Source of the DNA: Pectobacterium aquaticum
GTDB lineage: Bacteria; Pseudomonadota; Gammaproteobacteria; Enterobacterales; Enterobacteriaceae
DNA length: 64,000 nt
Assembly: GCF_003382565.3 (NCBI RefSeq)
Contig: NZ_CP086253.1
Location: 1,612,001-1,676,000 of the forward strand
Reading direction: 5' to 3'
The translations under genes were made by a program, and so were the position numbers. Within the stretch, counting starts at the first letter, position 1, and each line of letters opens with the position of its first letter. The notes under the pieces were generated by a model, which was not told the origin of the DNA, did no database searches, and worked only from the letters and a program-made list of their open reading frames with translations. Below, one piece after another: positions 44,749 to 53,614 of the stretch.

Positions 44749-46161
44749 TTACTTCACATCAACAGCCTGCTTTTTCCGACGAGTAAACTGATAAGCAATA
44801 GCCAGAAAAATAAACCACAGCGGCGTAACAATGAGCGCCTGACGTGTATCTGGTTGTAATGTTAACAGTACAATAACGAAAGCGAAAAAGGCCAGGCATA
44901 CCCAGCACATGAAAATACCCAACGGCATTTTATAGGATGACTCCGCATGTAGCTGAGGGCGCTTTTTACGGTATGTCAGGTAAGAGCACAGGATGATGCT
45001 CCAGATGAACATGAATAAAATCGCGGAGACGGTGGTCACCAGCGTAAAGACCGTCATCACGTTTGGAATCAGGTAGATCAGCACCACGCCCGAAAGCAAA
45101 CAAATGCAGGAAAACATCAACCCAGTTGAAGGAACCGCGCGTTTAGATAGCATACCGAAACTTTGCGGCGCATCACCTTGTTTCGCTAGGCCAAAGAGCA
45201 TACGGCTGGTGGAGAATACGCCGCTATTGGCTGAGGATGCTGCCGATGTCAGAACGACAAAATTGATCATACTGGCAGCTGCAGGTAGGCCAACCAGTAC
45301 GAACATTTCCACGAAAGGACTGCGATCCGCAGTAATTGCGCTCCACGGGGTGACGGACATAATCATGACTAATGCAAAAACATAAAACATGATGATGCGA
45401 ATCGGGATGGCGTTAATTGCGCGGGGCAGCACGACTTTCGGATTTTTAGTTTCAGCGGCAGTTGTACCCACCAGTTCGATACCGACAAATGCGAATACGG
45501 CGATCTGGAATCCGGCGAAGAAACCACTTATCCCTTTAGGGAATATACCACCGTTATTCCAAAGGTTGGTAAAGGAGGCGACGTTTCCTGATGGGGAAGA
45601 GAATTGCATCATTACCAGCGCGACACCGACCACGATTAACGCAACGATAGCGACAATTTTGATCATCGCGAACCAGAACTCCATCTCGCCAAACAGCTTT
45701 ACGGTTGCTAGATTTAGCGTCAGTAATAGTAGAACGCAAAGCAGGGAAGAGATCCACTGCGATAAATCAGGGAACCAGAACTGCGAGTAGGCACTAATGG
45801 CTACGACATCTGCGATCCCAGTTACGACCCAACAGAACCAGTAAGTCCAGCCGGTAAAGAAACCCGCCCATGGCCCAAGGAGGTCAGCAGCAAAATCGCT
45901 GAATGACTTATAGTTAAGGTTGGAGAGTAATAGTTCTCCCATTGCGCGCATGACAAAAAACAGCATAAAGCCAATGATCATATAAACGAAGATGATCGAA
46001 GGACCCGCCATGCTGATTGTTTTGCCCGAGCCCATGAATAACCCAGTACCGATCGCTCCGCCGATGGCGATGAGCTGAATATGACGATTAGTCAGATTCC
46101 GTTGCAGTCCTTCCTCCTGTTCAGGGGCAAGGTCTGCGGCTTCTTTTGATTGTTCGACCAT
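44749..46161 (-). CDS. cycA: D-serine/D-alanine/glycine:H+ symporter CycA
   Basis: A 470-residue amino acid/polyamine/organocation permease, matching E. coli CycA along the whole length. It imports glycine, D-alanine, D-serine and D-cycloserine. Diagnostic parts are LTNRHIQLIAIGGAIGTGLF, GSGKTISMAGPSIIFVYMII, the YWFCWVVTGIADVVAISAYS helix and the GVFSTSRMLFGLAKQGDAP loop. About 12 membrane helices. It stands alone with its own terminator. In E. coli its mRNA is repressed by the small RNA GcvB; this was not checked here. Confidence 0.95.
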   Translation of the reverse strand: MVEQSKEAADLAPEQEEGLQRNLTNRHIQLIAIGGAIGTGLFMGSGKTISMAGPSIIFVYMIIGFMLFFVMRAMGELLLSNLNYKSFSDFAADLLGPWAGFFTGWTYWFCWVVTGIADVVAISAYSQFWFPDLSQWISSLLCVLLLLTLNLATVKLFGEMEFWFAMIKIVAIVALIVVGVALVMMQFSSPSGNVASFTNLWNNGGIFPKGISGFFAGFQIAVFAFVGIELVGTTAAETKNPKVVLPRAINAIPIRIIMFYVFALVMIMSVTPWSAITADRSPFVEMFVLVGLPAAASMINFVVLTSAASSANSGVFSTSRMLFGLAKQGDAPQSFGMLSKRAVPSTGLMFSCICLLSGVVLIYLIPNVMTVFTLVTTVSAILFMFIWSIILCSYLTYRKKRPQLHAESSYKMPLGIFMCWVCLAFFAFVIVLLTLQPDTRQALIVTPLWFIFLAIAYQFTRRKKQAVDVK

Positions 46162-46460
46162 GTAAGTATACTTTCCTGTTTCTGTCTGTGATGTTTTTTG
46201 AGCTCTTTGGCGGCTCTCGTCTGCGAAAATTTAAACGAATAAGATAGCGCAACTGCAGTGCTTATTACAGTGAGTGTCTGAGATAGCCAGAGATCATAAC
46301 GAGGACTGATAATGATGTAAGGTGCTGTTGTATGTTTTTCGCCCTAAAATGAAGAGGATATACAGTGATGAGAGGAAGAGATAAATAGCTTGAGCAGGTT
46401 AACAAAATTAGCAATCGCTAACAATGTTATTATCATGCATAAAAAATTAATATGAAGTGT
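46162..46460. other. Non-coding region between cycA and tRNA-Lys
   Basis: About 300 bases holding the cycA promoter and 5' leader; no gene is seen. Confidence 0.3.
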
Positions 46461-46489
46461 TTGACAGGCGCGCCGGGGAGGAGAATAAT
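46461..46489 (+). promoter_or_regulatory. Sigma-70 promoter of tRNA-Lys, overlapped by a hairpin
   Basis: TTGACA (46461-46466), 17 bases, AATAAT (46484-46489), 10 bases before the tRNA. GGGGAGGA (46475-46482) and TCCTCCCC (46489-46496) form an inverted repeat around the -10 box. Confidence 0.8.
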
Positions 46490-46499
46490 CCTCCCCGTT

Positions 46500-46575
46500 G
46501 GGTCGTTAGCTCAGTCGGTAGAGCAGTTGACTCTTAATCAATTGGTCGCAGGTTCGAACCCTGCACGACCCACCA
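46500..46575 (+). tRNA. tRNA-Lys (CTT)
   Basis: A 76-base tRNA that matches E. coli tRNA-Lys (GGGTCGTTAGCTCAGTCGG ... ACGACCC with CCA) almost base for base. The anticodon loop is CTCTTAA (46531-46537), giving anticodon CTT with C at position 34 instead of the usual T. It would read AAG only. Confidence 0.93.
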
Positions 46576-47042
46576 ACAATATAAATGGCTTATGGTATTG
46601 ATTTTAGTTTTTTTATTATTTTTTTCTTTGGTTAATTAATTTTTAATTATATCTATTCTTAACGTTAATCGTATCTGCTGCATTAATTTATACTCTCTTA
46701 TATTTTATTTCTACTCCACTTATCATGCCCTGCCTTAGTTAATAAATGTGACATTTCTAGTATATTTTTATTCATATGACGCCTTAACGCTAGGTGGATA
46801 TATAAGATGGTTGATGATTTCGCTGAGCGTTATCACTTCGGCTGGTGAGAAGGTGCCTCATACGTGCTGAAGAGTGGCGAGAAAGTGCTATGCTTAACTG
46901 ATGGAATTGTTGACAGATCGTTTATGATGTTACGAGTTGTTTGCACAAGATTGTGTTCACATCCACTGGGAACGGCGTTTAGAAGCTGCTGGCGTTTCCT
47001 GGTTAGCCATGAGCATGTTTCTGCTTGATTTCGGAGGTTCAT
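46576..47042. other. AT-rich region after tRNA-Lys
   Basis: About 470 bases with no gene I can support; a 69-residue frame on the minus strand (46833-47042) lacks a ribosome site and any recognisable content. Confidence 0.3.
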
Positions 47043-47330
47043 GTGGGATTCGAAAAATTACTGGCTGTCATAGAAAAAAGTCACCAGGATCCAAAATCGG
47101 TTATCTCATTGTCTGAACTGAGCCAGGCAATCCATGAGATAATTTGTACGGAAAGTTCAAAAGAGTACAAAATAAATGAATGCTTCACCGAGCTGAGGGA
47201 ACTGGTTGATGAAAGAAAAGCGCTTTCCAGAAAACAGTTCCTGGATAAAGCATTGGTGATGGAATTGACGCAATATAAAAAGAAAGAAGAGGCGCTACTT
47301 CTGAAACTCACGCGTATTGGAAATAAATAG
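47043..47330 (+). CDS. Small hypothetical protein, helical and charged
   Basis: A 95-residue protein that I do not recognise. It starts GTG 47043, 6 bases after GGAGG (47032-47036). The sequence is rich in Lys and Glu and reads as a mostly helical, cytosolic protein (SLSELSQAIHEIICTESSKE, CFTELRELVDERKALSRKQF, KKKEEALLLKLTRIG). No signal peptide or membrane segment. It is a single-gene unit with a shared hairpin after it, convergent with yecF. Its position takes the place of sdiA in the E. coli order, but it is not LuxR-like. Confidence 0.7.
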   Translation: MGFEKLLAVIEKSHQDPKSVISLSELSQAIHEIICTESSKEYKINECFTELRELVDERKALSRKQFLDKALVMELTQYKKKEEALLLKLTRIGNK

Positions 47331-47375
47331 ACGAGAGTCTCTATTTTTAAATCAGGAAGGCAAGGCTAAATACCA

Positions 47376-47412
47376 CTACACCGCCAAGCAGATTATTAAT
47401 ATGGCGGTGTAG
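47376..47412. terminator. Bidirectional hairpin between the hypothetical gene and yecF
   Basis: CTACACCGCC (47376-47385) and GGCGGTGTAG (47403-47412), a perfect 10-base inverted repeat, between two convergent stops. Confidence 0.7.
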
Positions 47413-47421
47413 CAAATAGTG

Positions 47422-47646
47422 CTATTTACGGTAGCTGGTTTTGATTTGTTTAATCGTGTTATCAAAAACGGCAGCTTGCTCGGCATTTTCCAATTGAGCA
47501 ATATATCTTTCCATATTGATGATAACTTTACCAGCATCTGCTTGGCCGATTGCTTTTAATAGCAGTGTAACCATAGCCTTCAGACAGGTGACTTCATGGG
47601 CCAGTGTTTCAGCGGATGCAGCAGTAGAAAAATCTGCGTTGCTCAT
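47422..47646 (-). CDS. yecF: DUF2594 protein YecF
   Basis: A 74-residue protein matching E. coli YecF: DFSTA, then ETLAHEVTCLKAMVTLLLKA, IGQADAGKVIINMERYIAQL and a TIKQIKTSYRK end. Function unknown. GAGGAG is 7 bases before the ATG. In E. coli yecF also lies upstream of uvrY on the opposite strand, so gene order is conserved. Confidence 0.93.
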   Translation of the reverse strand: MSNADFSTAASAETLAHEVTCLKAMVTLLLKAIGQADAGKVIINMERYIAQLENAEQAAVFDNTIKQIKTSYRK

Positions 47647-48289
47647 GTTTTCTCCTCAATAAGAAAAAGATGTTTTTTCGCCTGCTGCGGGCGTTACCGC
47701 GGGTATGGCAGGCAGAACCAGATGGGCGGGAGTATAACATAAAGCATATTGTGGATTGATATTATTCGCGGATAAAGCCATTTTAGTGACTGTTTTTTAT
47801 GCATTTAACTTATTAAAATAGCGTCTATATTTTGGTTTTTTTGTGGTAAGGGCTATCGATGTGTTTTGTTTAATACATATGATGTTCACTATGGACGTTT
47901 TTCATTGAATATATTATTTGTATAATACGGTGGCAGGCGATGATGTGATTCCTAATCACACCCTGATTACAATAGTGATTTTTTATTGACATTCAAAATG
48001 TAAAGCCAATTGCATGCCATTTGATTTACATTGTTTTTTATACATTTTGTGCCAGCGAAGTGTTTATCCACACGCTGTAGCGTATTTGAAATGTTAAGAA
48101 TGTGATCAACATACACCCTTAGGTTAACGATATATTGTTATGATCGAGAAATGCGCTTTATTCCTTCTCGGCATATTTTAAAATACATATTCATATAAAT
48201 CTGTGTTCATTATTTTTTGAAATCAACGTAGTATCACCTGCAAGCAACTTTTCATGTAAGTGTTACTCCCTTTTTTGGAGAATTATTCT
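47647..48289. other. Long AT-rich region between yecF and uvrY
   Basis: About 640 bases with the divergent promoters of yecF and uvrY. I see no gene, no strong hairpin and no clear regulator site. Confidence 0.35.
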
Positions 48290-48946
48290 TTGATTAGCGT
48301 TTTTCTTGTTGATGACCATGAACTGGTGCGGGCAGGGATACGACGCATTCTGGATGATATCAAAGGTCTGAAAGTGGTTGGTGAGGCGTGCTGTGGTGAA
48401 GATGCCGTCAAGTGGTGCCGAAGCAATGATGTCGATGTTGTTTTGATGGACATGAGCATGCCGGGCATAGGTGGGCTTGAAGCAACGCGCAAGATCCTGC
48501 GTTTTACGCCAGATATAAAAGTCATCATGCTCACTATTTATACTGAAAATCCGTTGCCCGCTAAAGTGATGCAAGCTGGCGCCGCAGGATATGTGAGTAA
48601 AGCTGCTGCTCCTCAAGAAGTGATCTCCGCCATTCGTGCGGTACATGCGGGTAAGCGGTATATCGCTTCTGATATTGCTCAACAGATGGCATTGAGCCAG
48701 TTGGAGCCGCAGACGGATGCGCCGCTGGAGTGTTTGTCTGAACGCGAATTACAGATTATGCTAATGATAACGAAGGGACAGAAAGTGACTGAAATTTCAG
48801 ATCAGCTCAATCTTAGCCCTAAAACAGTGAACAGCTATCGCTACCGTATGTTCAGTAAGCTGAATATCAACGGCGATGTAGAGCTGACCCATTTGGCTAT
48901 CAAACATGGGCTTTTTACCGCGGAGACATTGTTAAGTAGTGAGTGA
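48290..48946 (+). CDS. uvrY: Response regulator UvrY/GacA (ExpA)
   Basis: A 218-residue NarL-family regulator of the BarA/UvrY (GacS/GacA) system, which activates rsmB/csrB small RNAs and, in soft-rot bacteria, extracellular enzyme production. Phosphoacceptor D54 is in VVLMDMSMPGIGG; the LuxR-type helix-turn-helix is ELQIMLMITKGQKVTEISDQ with LNLSPKTVNSYRYRMFSKL. The start is TTG 48290 with TTGGAG about 9 bases upstream; upstream in-frame codons give no better start and this one matches the known N-terminus (ISVFLVDDHELV). It overlaps uvrC by 8 bases. Confidence 0.95.
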   Translation: MISVFLVDDHELVRAGIRRILDDIKGLKVVGEACCGEDAVKWCRSNDVDVVLMDMSMPGIGGLEATRKILRFTPDIKVIMLTIYTENPLPAKVMQAGAAGYVSKAAAPQEVISAIRAVHAGKRYIASDIAQQMALSQLEPQTDAPLECLSERELQIMLMITKGQKVTEISDQLNLSPKTVNSYRYRMFSKLNINGDVELTHLAIKHGLFTAETLLSSE

Positions 48947-50771
48947 GAGTTTCGATGCTTCTGCATTTTTAAAAACGGTAACGAGTCAGCCCGGTGTCTA
49001 CCGAATGTATGATGCCAGTAATACGGTCATCTACGTCGGTAAGGCAAAAGACTTAAAAAAACGACTTGCCAGCTATTTCCGTAGTCATGTCGCCAGCCGT
49101 AAAACCGAGGCTCTGGTCAAAAGCATCAAGCATATTGATGTCACGATCACGCACACAGAAACTGAAGCCTTACTGCTGGAACACAACTACATCAAGCTTT
49201 ATCAGCCGCGTTATAACGTCTTGTTGCGCGACGATAAATCCTATCCCATGATTTTCCTGAGCGGTGATACGCATCCACGTTTGGCTGTTCACCGTGGCGC
49301 TAAGCATGCGAAGGGTGAATATTTCGGTCCGTTTCCCAACGGCAATGCTGTGCGTGAAACGCTAATATTGCTGCAAAAGCTGTTTCCGGTGCGCCAGTGT
49401 GAAAATAGCGTCTATCGCAATCGCTCTCGTCCTTGCCTGCAATATCAAATTGGTCGCTGCCTAGGGCCTTGCGTCAGCGGTTTGGTGAGCGAAGAAGATT
49501 ATCAACAGCAGGTTGACTATGTTCGCCTGTTTTTGTCTGGTAAAGACCAGCAAGTACTGAATCAGCTCATCTCCCGGATGGAAGCGGCCAGTCGCGATCT
49601 GCATTTTGAAGATGCAGCCCGGATACGCGATCAGATCCAGGCGGTTCGGCGGGTGACAGAAAAACAATTTGTTTCCGGCGACGGCGAAGATCTGGATGTG
49701 ATCAGTGTTGCCTTTGATGCTGGCATGGCCTGCGTCTATGTCCTTTTCATCCGACAGGGAAAAGTGCTTGGCAGCCGGAGCTATTTCCCCAAAGTCCCTG
49801 GCGGTACGGAATTGGGGGAGGTCGTGCAGACTTTTGTCGGGCAATTCTATTTGCAGGGAAGCTTAGGCCGAACGCTTCCTACAGAAATTCTGCTCGACTT
49901 CACTCTGCCCGATAAAGATTTGCTGACGGAGTCTCTAACGGCAGTTGCGGGAAGAAAAGTACAGATTCAAACGAAACCCCGCGGCGATCGTGCTCGTTAT
50001 TTAAAATTAGCGCGGACAAATGCCGCCACGGCGCTGGTCACAAAACTGTCTCAGCAGTCCACCATTCACCAGCGTTTGGCTGCGTTAGCCAATGTTTTGC
50101 AGTTGCCAGCAATCCATCGAATGGAGTGTTTTGATATCAGTCATACGATGGGGGAACAGACTGTGGCATCCTGTGTCGTATTTGATGCCAATGGTCCGTT
50201 ACGTTCGGAATATCGCCGCTATAATATCAGTGGTATTACGCCAGGCGATGATTATGCCGCCATGGCGCAAGTCCTCCGACGTCGATATGGTAAAGCGCTG
50301 GATGACAGCAAAATACCAGATGTCATTGTGATCGATGGCGGAAAAGGGCAGCTCGGCCAGGCTCAGGACGTGTTTGACTCGCTGCAAGTATCATGGGATA
50401 AAAACAAGCCTCTGCTACTTGGTGTCGCGAAAGGCAGCGATCGTAAAGCTGGGCTGGAGACGCTATTTTTTGAGGCAACAGGTGAGGGCATGGCACTGCC
50501 AACTGATTCGCCTGCGCTACACGTTATCCAACATATTCGCGATGATTCGCATGATCATGCGATTGGTGGGCACCGTAAGAAGAGAGCAAAAATAAAAAAC
50601 ACCAGTACGCTGGAGCTTATTGAAGGTGTCGGCCCTAAACGCCGCCAAACCCTGTTGAAATACATGGGAGGGCTACAACCTTTGATGAATGCCAGTATTG
50701 AGGAGATTGCAAATGTTCCAGGAATTTCGCATGCATTGGCAGAAAAAATCTTCCATGCATTGAAACACTAG
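48939..50771 (+). CDS. uvrC: Excinuclease ABC subunit C
   Basis: A 610-residue protein, the same length as E. coli UvrC. It makes both incisions in nucleotide excision repair. The GIY-YIG nuclease domain is N-terminal (GVYRMYDASNTVIYVGKAKD), the UVR motif is in RDLHFEDAARIRDQIQAVRR, the RNase H-like 5' nuclease is in the middle (FDISHTMGEQTVASCVVFD) and a double helix-hairpin-helix ends it (IEGVGPKRRQTLLKYMGG, VPGISHALAEKIF). Start is GTG 48939 within the end of uvrY, so translation is coupled. Confidence 0.97.
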   Translation: MSESFDASAFLKTVTSQPGVYRMYDASNTVIYVGKAKDLKKRLASYFRSHVASRKTEALVKSIKHIDVTITHTETEALLLEHNYIKLYQPRYNVLLRDDKSYPMIFLSGDTHPRLAVHRGAKHAKGEYFGPFPNGNAVRETLILLQKLFPVRQCENSVYRNRSRPCLQYQIGRCLGPCVSGLVSEEDYQQQVDYVRLFLSGKDQQVLNQLISRMEAASRDLHFEDAARIRDQIQAVRRVTEKQFVSGDGEDLDVISVAFDAGMACVYVLFIRQGKVLGSRSYFPKVPGGTELGEVVQTFVGQFYLQGSLGRTLPTEILLDFTLPDKDLLTESLTAVAGRKVQIQTKPRGDRARYLKLARTNAATALVTKLSQQSTIHQRLAALANVLQLPAIHRMECFDISHTMGEQTVASCVVFDANGPLRSEYRRYNISGITPGDDYAAMAQVLRRRYGKALDDSKIPDVIVIDGGKGQLGQAQDVFDSLQVSWDKNKPLLLGVAKGSDRKAGLETLFFEATGEGMALPTDSPALHVIQHIRDDSHDHAIGGHRKKRAKIKNTSTLELIEGVGPKRRQTLLKYMGGLQPLMNASIEEIANVPGISHALAEKIFHALKH

Positions 50772-50829
50772 GGACAATGTTGCAACATACTCTTAGTATC
50801 CACTCCAGCCAGATAGTTACCTAAGCGCT

Positions 50830-51378
50830 ATGCAATTTAATATACCGACGTTGCTTACCCTGTTTCGTGTTGCTCTTATTCCGTTTTTTGTGCTGGCGTT
50901 TTATCTTCCATTCGTCTGGGCACCGCTGCTCTGCGCGTTGATTTTCGTGTTTGCTGCCATTACGGATTGGTTTGATGGTTTCCTTGCCCGCCGCTGGAAA
51001 CAGACCACACGTTTTGGTGCTTTCCTCGATCCTGTTGCGGATAAAGTGATGGTGGCTGTCGCGTTGGTGCTAGTTGCGGAATACTATCATTCTTGGTGGA
51101 TTACGCTGCCTGCCGCGACAATGATCGCGCGGGAAATCATCATTTCAGCATTGCGCGAGTGGATGGCTGAAATTGGTAAGAGAAGTAGCGTTGCCGTGTC
51201 GTGGATAGGGAAGGTTAAAACCACGGCTCAGATGATGGCGCTTTTTGCTTTGCTATGGCGCCCAGAACGCATTGTTGAAGGCGTTGGTGTTGTGGCGTTG
51301 TACATCGCCGCGGTACTGACTTTCTGGTCCATGTTCCAATATTTGAACGCCGCGCGACACGATCTGCTTGAACCTTGA
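50830..51378 (+). CDS. pgsA: Phosphatidylglycerophosphate synthase
   Basis: A 182-residue inner-membrane enzyme that joins CDP-diacylglycerol and glycerol-3-phosphate, the committed step to phosphatidylglycerol. The CDP-alcohol phosphotransferase motif DG-x2-AR-x8-G-x3-D-x3-D is visible as DWFDGFLARRWKQTTRFGAF with LDPVADK. Four or more membrane helices. Gene order uvrC-pgsA-glyW matches E. coli. Confidence 0.96.
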   Translation: MQFNIPTLLTLFRVALIPFFVLAFYLPFVWAPLLCALIFVFAAITDWFDGFLARRWKQTTRFGAFLDPVADKVMVAVALVLVAEYYHSWWITLPAATMIAREIIISALREWMAEIGKRSSVAVSWIGKVKTTAQMMALFALLWRPERIVEGVGVVALYIAAVLTFWSMFQYLNAARHDLLEP

Positions 51379-51428
51379 TCGAAGCGCCGTAAAAACCAGC
51401 AAACGAACGCAGTTGCTTGATAATTTTA

Positions 51429-51456
51429 TTGACTCATTGCGTCAGGTCAGTAGAAT
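51429..51456 (+). promoter_or_regulatory. Promoter of the Gly-Cys-Leu tRNA cluster
   Basis: TTGACT (51429-51434), 16 bases, TAGAAT (51451-51456), followed by a GC-rich discriminator (GCACCGC) as in stringently controlled tRNA promoters. Confidence 0.75.
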
Positions 51457-51517
51457 GCACCGCATCAACAGCAACGCTGGTTTGTAAGAAGTTAAGATAA
51501 TCAGTGAGTTCTGTGCT

Positions 51518-51593
<76 letters not shown>

Positions 51594-51644
51594 ATTTAAA
51601 ACATCGGCAATTGCGGATGTTGGTCACTAAGACCTGAATATTTT

Positions 51645-51718
51645 GGCGCGTTAACAAAGCGGTTATGTAGCGGATTGCAAATCCGTCTAGTCCGGTTCGA
51701 CTCCGGAACGCGCCTCCA
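51645..51718 (+). tRNA. cysT: tRNA-Cys (GCA)
   Basis: A 74-base cloverleaf starting GGCGCGTTAACAAAGCGG, anticodon loop TTGCAAA, T-arm CCGGTTCGACTCCGG, and encoded CCA. Confidence 0.97.
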
Positions 51719-51726
51719 ATATTTAA

Positions 51727-51813
51727 GCCCGGGTGGTGAAATCGGTAGACACAAGGGATTTAAAATCCCTCGGCGTTCGCGCTGTGCGGGTTCAAGTCCC
51801 GCCCCGGGCACCA
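51727..51813 (+). tRNA. leuZ: tRNA-Leu (TAA), island integration site
   Basis: An 87-base class II tRNA starting GCCCGGGTGGTGAAATCGG with a long variable arm (CGGCGTTCGCGCTGTG), anticodon TAA and encoded CCA. The integrase gene lies 200 bases beyond its 3' end. Confidence 0.97.
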
Positions 51814-51827
51814 TCACCACATCAATG

Positions 51828-51852
51828 GACGTCAACAGACGTCTATTTTTTT
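51828..51852 (+). terminator. Terminator of the tRNA cluster
   Basis: GACGTC-AACA-GACGTC (51828-51843) forms a 6-base stem, followed by TATTTTTTT. Confidence 0.75.
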
Positions 51853-52014
51853 GTCTAAAACCCACGGTTTTACAGGCTTTCCTTCATTCTTTACTCTCCC
51901 GACGTCAACACAATTCAACCTACATCAACTTGCTTATACGGGTACAATTGCGGGTATACTGCGGTATGGTAAATCCTTGTACCCTCAATAACGCTTTATT
52001 GAAGGAAAGTCACT

Positions 52015-53292
52015 ATGGCACTCACGGACATCAAGGTACGTTCAGCAAAACCGGAAGAGAAGGCCTATAAACTCACCGACGGTAACGGTATGTTTCTTCT
52101 GGTCCATCCCAATGGATCAAAATACTGGCGCTTACGTTATCGTTCGGATGGCAAAGAAAATACGCTGGCATTAGGTGTCTACCCCGAGGTTTCACTCTCT
52201 GAAGCGCGTCAGAAACGCGATGAGGCGCGAAAACTTATTGCTGCTGGCGTTGATCCCAACGAGCATAAAAAGGCAGTCAAAACGCAACAACAGGATGATG
52301 CGCAAACTTTCGAAGTTGTGGCGCGTGCCTGGCATACCGATAACAAAAAATGGTCGGGCTCGCATGCCGAACGTATCTTGAAAAGTCTAAGCGACAATAT
52401 TTTCCCCGCCATCGGTGGTACACATATTGCAGCGCTGAAAACACGCGACTTGCTGGCTCCGATCAAAAGCGTTGAACGTTCAGGACGCTTGGAAGTGGCT
52501 AAGCGACTAAAGCAGCGCGTAACTGCCATCATGACCTATGCCGTACAAAACGGTCTGATTGACTACAACCCGGCGCAGGATATGGCCGGGGCGATTATGC
52601 CCGGCAAAGTTGAACACCGTCCGGCTTTGGAACTCGAACGCTTGCCTGAACTACTTGGCCGTATAGATGGCTATAAAGGCCGTGAGTTTACCAAGTGGGT
52701 AATAAATCTTTCCTTGCTGATTTTTATCCGCTCCAGTGAACTGCGTTTTGCCCGTTGGCCGGAAATCGATTTCGAGCGTGCCTTGTGGACGATTCCCTCC
52801 GAGCGTGAACCGATCCCTGGAGTGAAGTTCTCTGAGCGAGGCTCAAAAATGCACACGCCACATCTTGTTCCACTAAGCCGTCAGGCCGTGGAGATCCTTA
52901 AAAAGATTCGAGAGGTAAGTGGGCATTGCGAGTTGGTTTTCATTGGCGATCATTCGTCACGAAAACCTGTTAGTGAGGGCACAGTAAACAAAGCGCTGCA
53001 AACTATGGGTTACGATACGAAAAAGGAAGTGTGTGGTCATGGTTTTCGCACCATGGCCTGTAGTTCACTGATTGAGTCAGGGTTGTGGTCTCGGGATGCG
53101 GTGGAACGGCAGATGAGTCACCAAGAACGTAATGGCGTTCGGGCGGCGTATATTCATAAGGCGGAGCATCTGGATGAGCGCAAACTGATGCTGCAATGGT
53201 GGGCGGATTTTTTGGATGCGAATCGGGATAGGGCGGTTAGTCCGTTTGATTTTGATGAAATAAAATCCTCATCACACAGGTTTAGGAACTAA
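52015..53292 (+). CDS. P4-family tyrosine site-specific integrase
   Basis: A 425-residue integrase with the N-terminal DUF4102 arm (LTDIKVRSAKPEEKAYKLTD), a core-binding domain and a catalytic domain. Catalytic residues visible are the first Arg (SSELRFARW), HGFR (His-x-x-Arg), the His in MSHQERN and the nucleophile Tyr in AAYIHKAEH. It follows leuZ in the same direction, the usual layout for islands that use the tRNA 3' end. Length and motifs are intact, so it may be active. Integrases of this kind recombine tRNA sites with circular islands. Confidence 0.93.
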   Translation: MALTDIKVRSAKPEEKAYKLTDGNGMFLLVHPNGSKYWRLRYRSDGKENTLALGVYPEVSLSEARQKRDEARKLIAAGVDPNEHKKAVKTQQQDDAQTFEVVARAWHTDNKKWSGSHAERILKSLSDNIFPAIGGTHIAALKTRDLLAPIKSVERSGRLEVAKRLKQRVTAIMTYAVQNGLIDYNPAQDMAGAIMPGKVEHRPALELERLPELLGRIDGYKGREFTKWVINLSLLIFIRSSELRFARWPEIDFERALWTIPSEREPIPGVKFSERGSKMHTPHLVPLSRQAVEILKKIREVSGHCELVFIGDHSSRKPVSEGTVNKALQTMGYDTKKEVCGHGFRTMACSSLIESGLWSRDAVERQMSHQERNGVRAAYIHKAEHLDERKLMLQWWADFLDANRDRAVSPFDFDEIKSSSHRFRN

Positions 53293-53614
53293 GCGATTCT
53301 TGACACTGCTTTCAATTTTGACTTTGATGGATGGGGAACATAGATCACGCTTTCTGTACTAGCATAGTGCGTCTAGCATGAGAATAAAATAACGTGTTTT
53401 TAACTAGTATTTAGGAAAAGGCGATAGTTAGATTAGCAGTGATAGTTCCTGGGGTAATCATGCGTGTGGTTTCGGCAGGGCTTACCCCATACATGTAAGT
53501 CTCAAAGTGAATGGTATAAATAGATTTATTAGTGTTCTTACTACTGTTCATTTTTGAGAAGAAAAAGTATTTTATATATCTAATTTTATTGATTTTTAGT
53601 ACAGGAGTACGTAA
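53293..53614. other. AT-rich gap between the integrase and the first DGQHR gene
   Basis: About 320 bases; base composition drops to AT-rich here. No gene is supported (a 73-codon minus-strand frame looks like noise). It should carry the promoter for the DGQHR-HNH pair. Confidence 0.35.

Noticed and set aside
46833..47042. A 69-codon minus-strand frame
   Set aside because: No ribosome site and no recognisable content; it overlaps the upstream region of the small gene at 47043.
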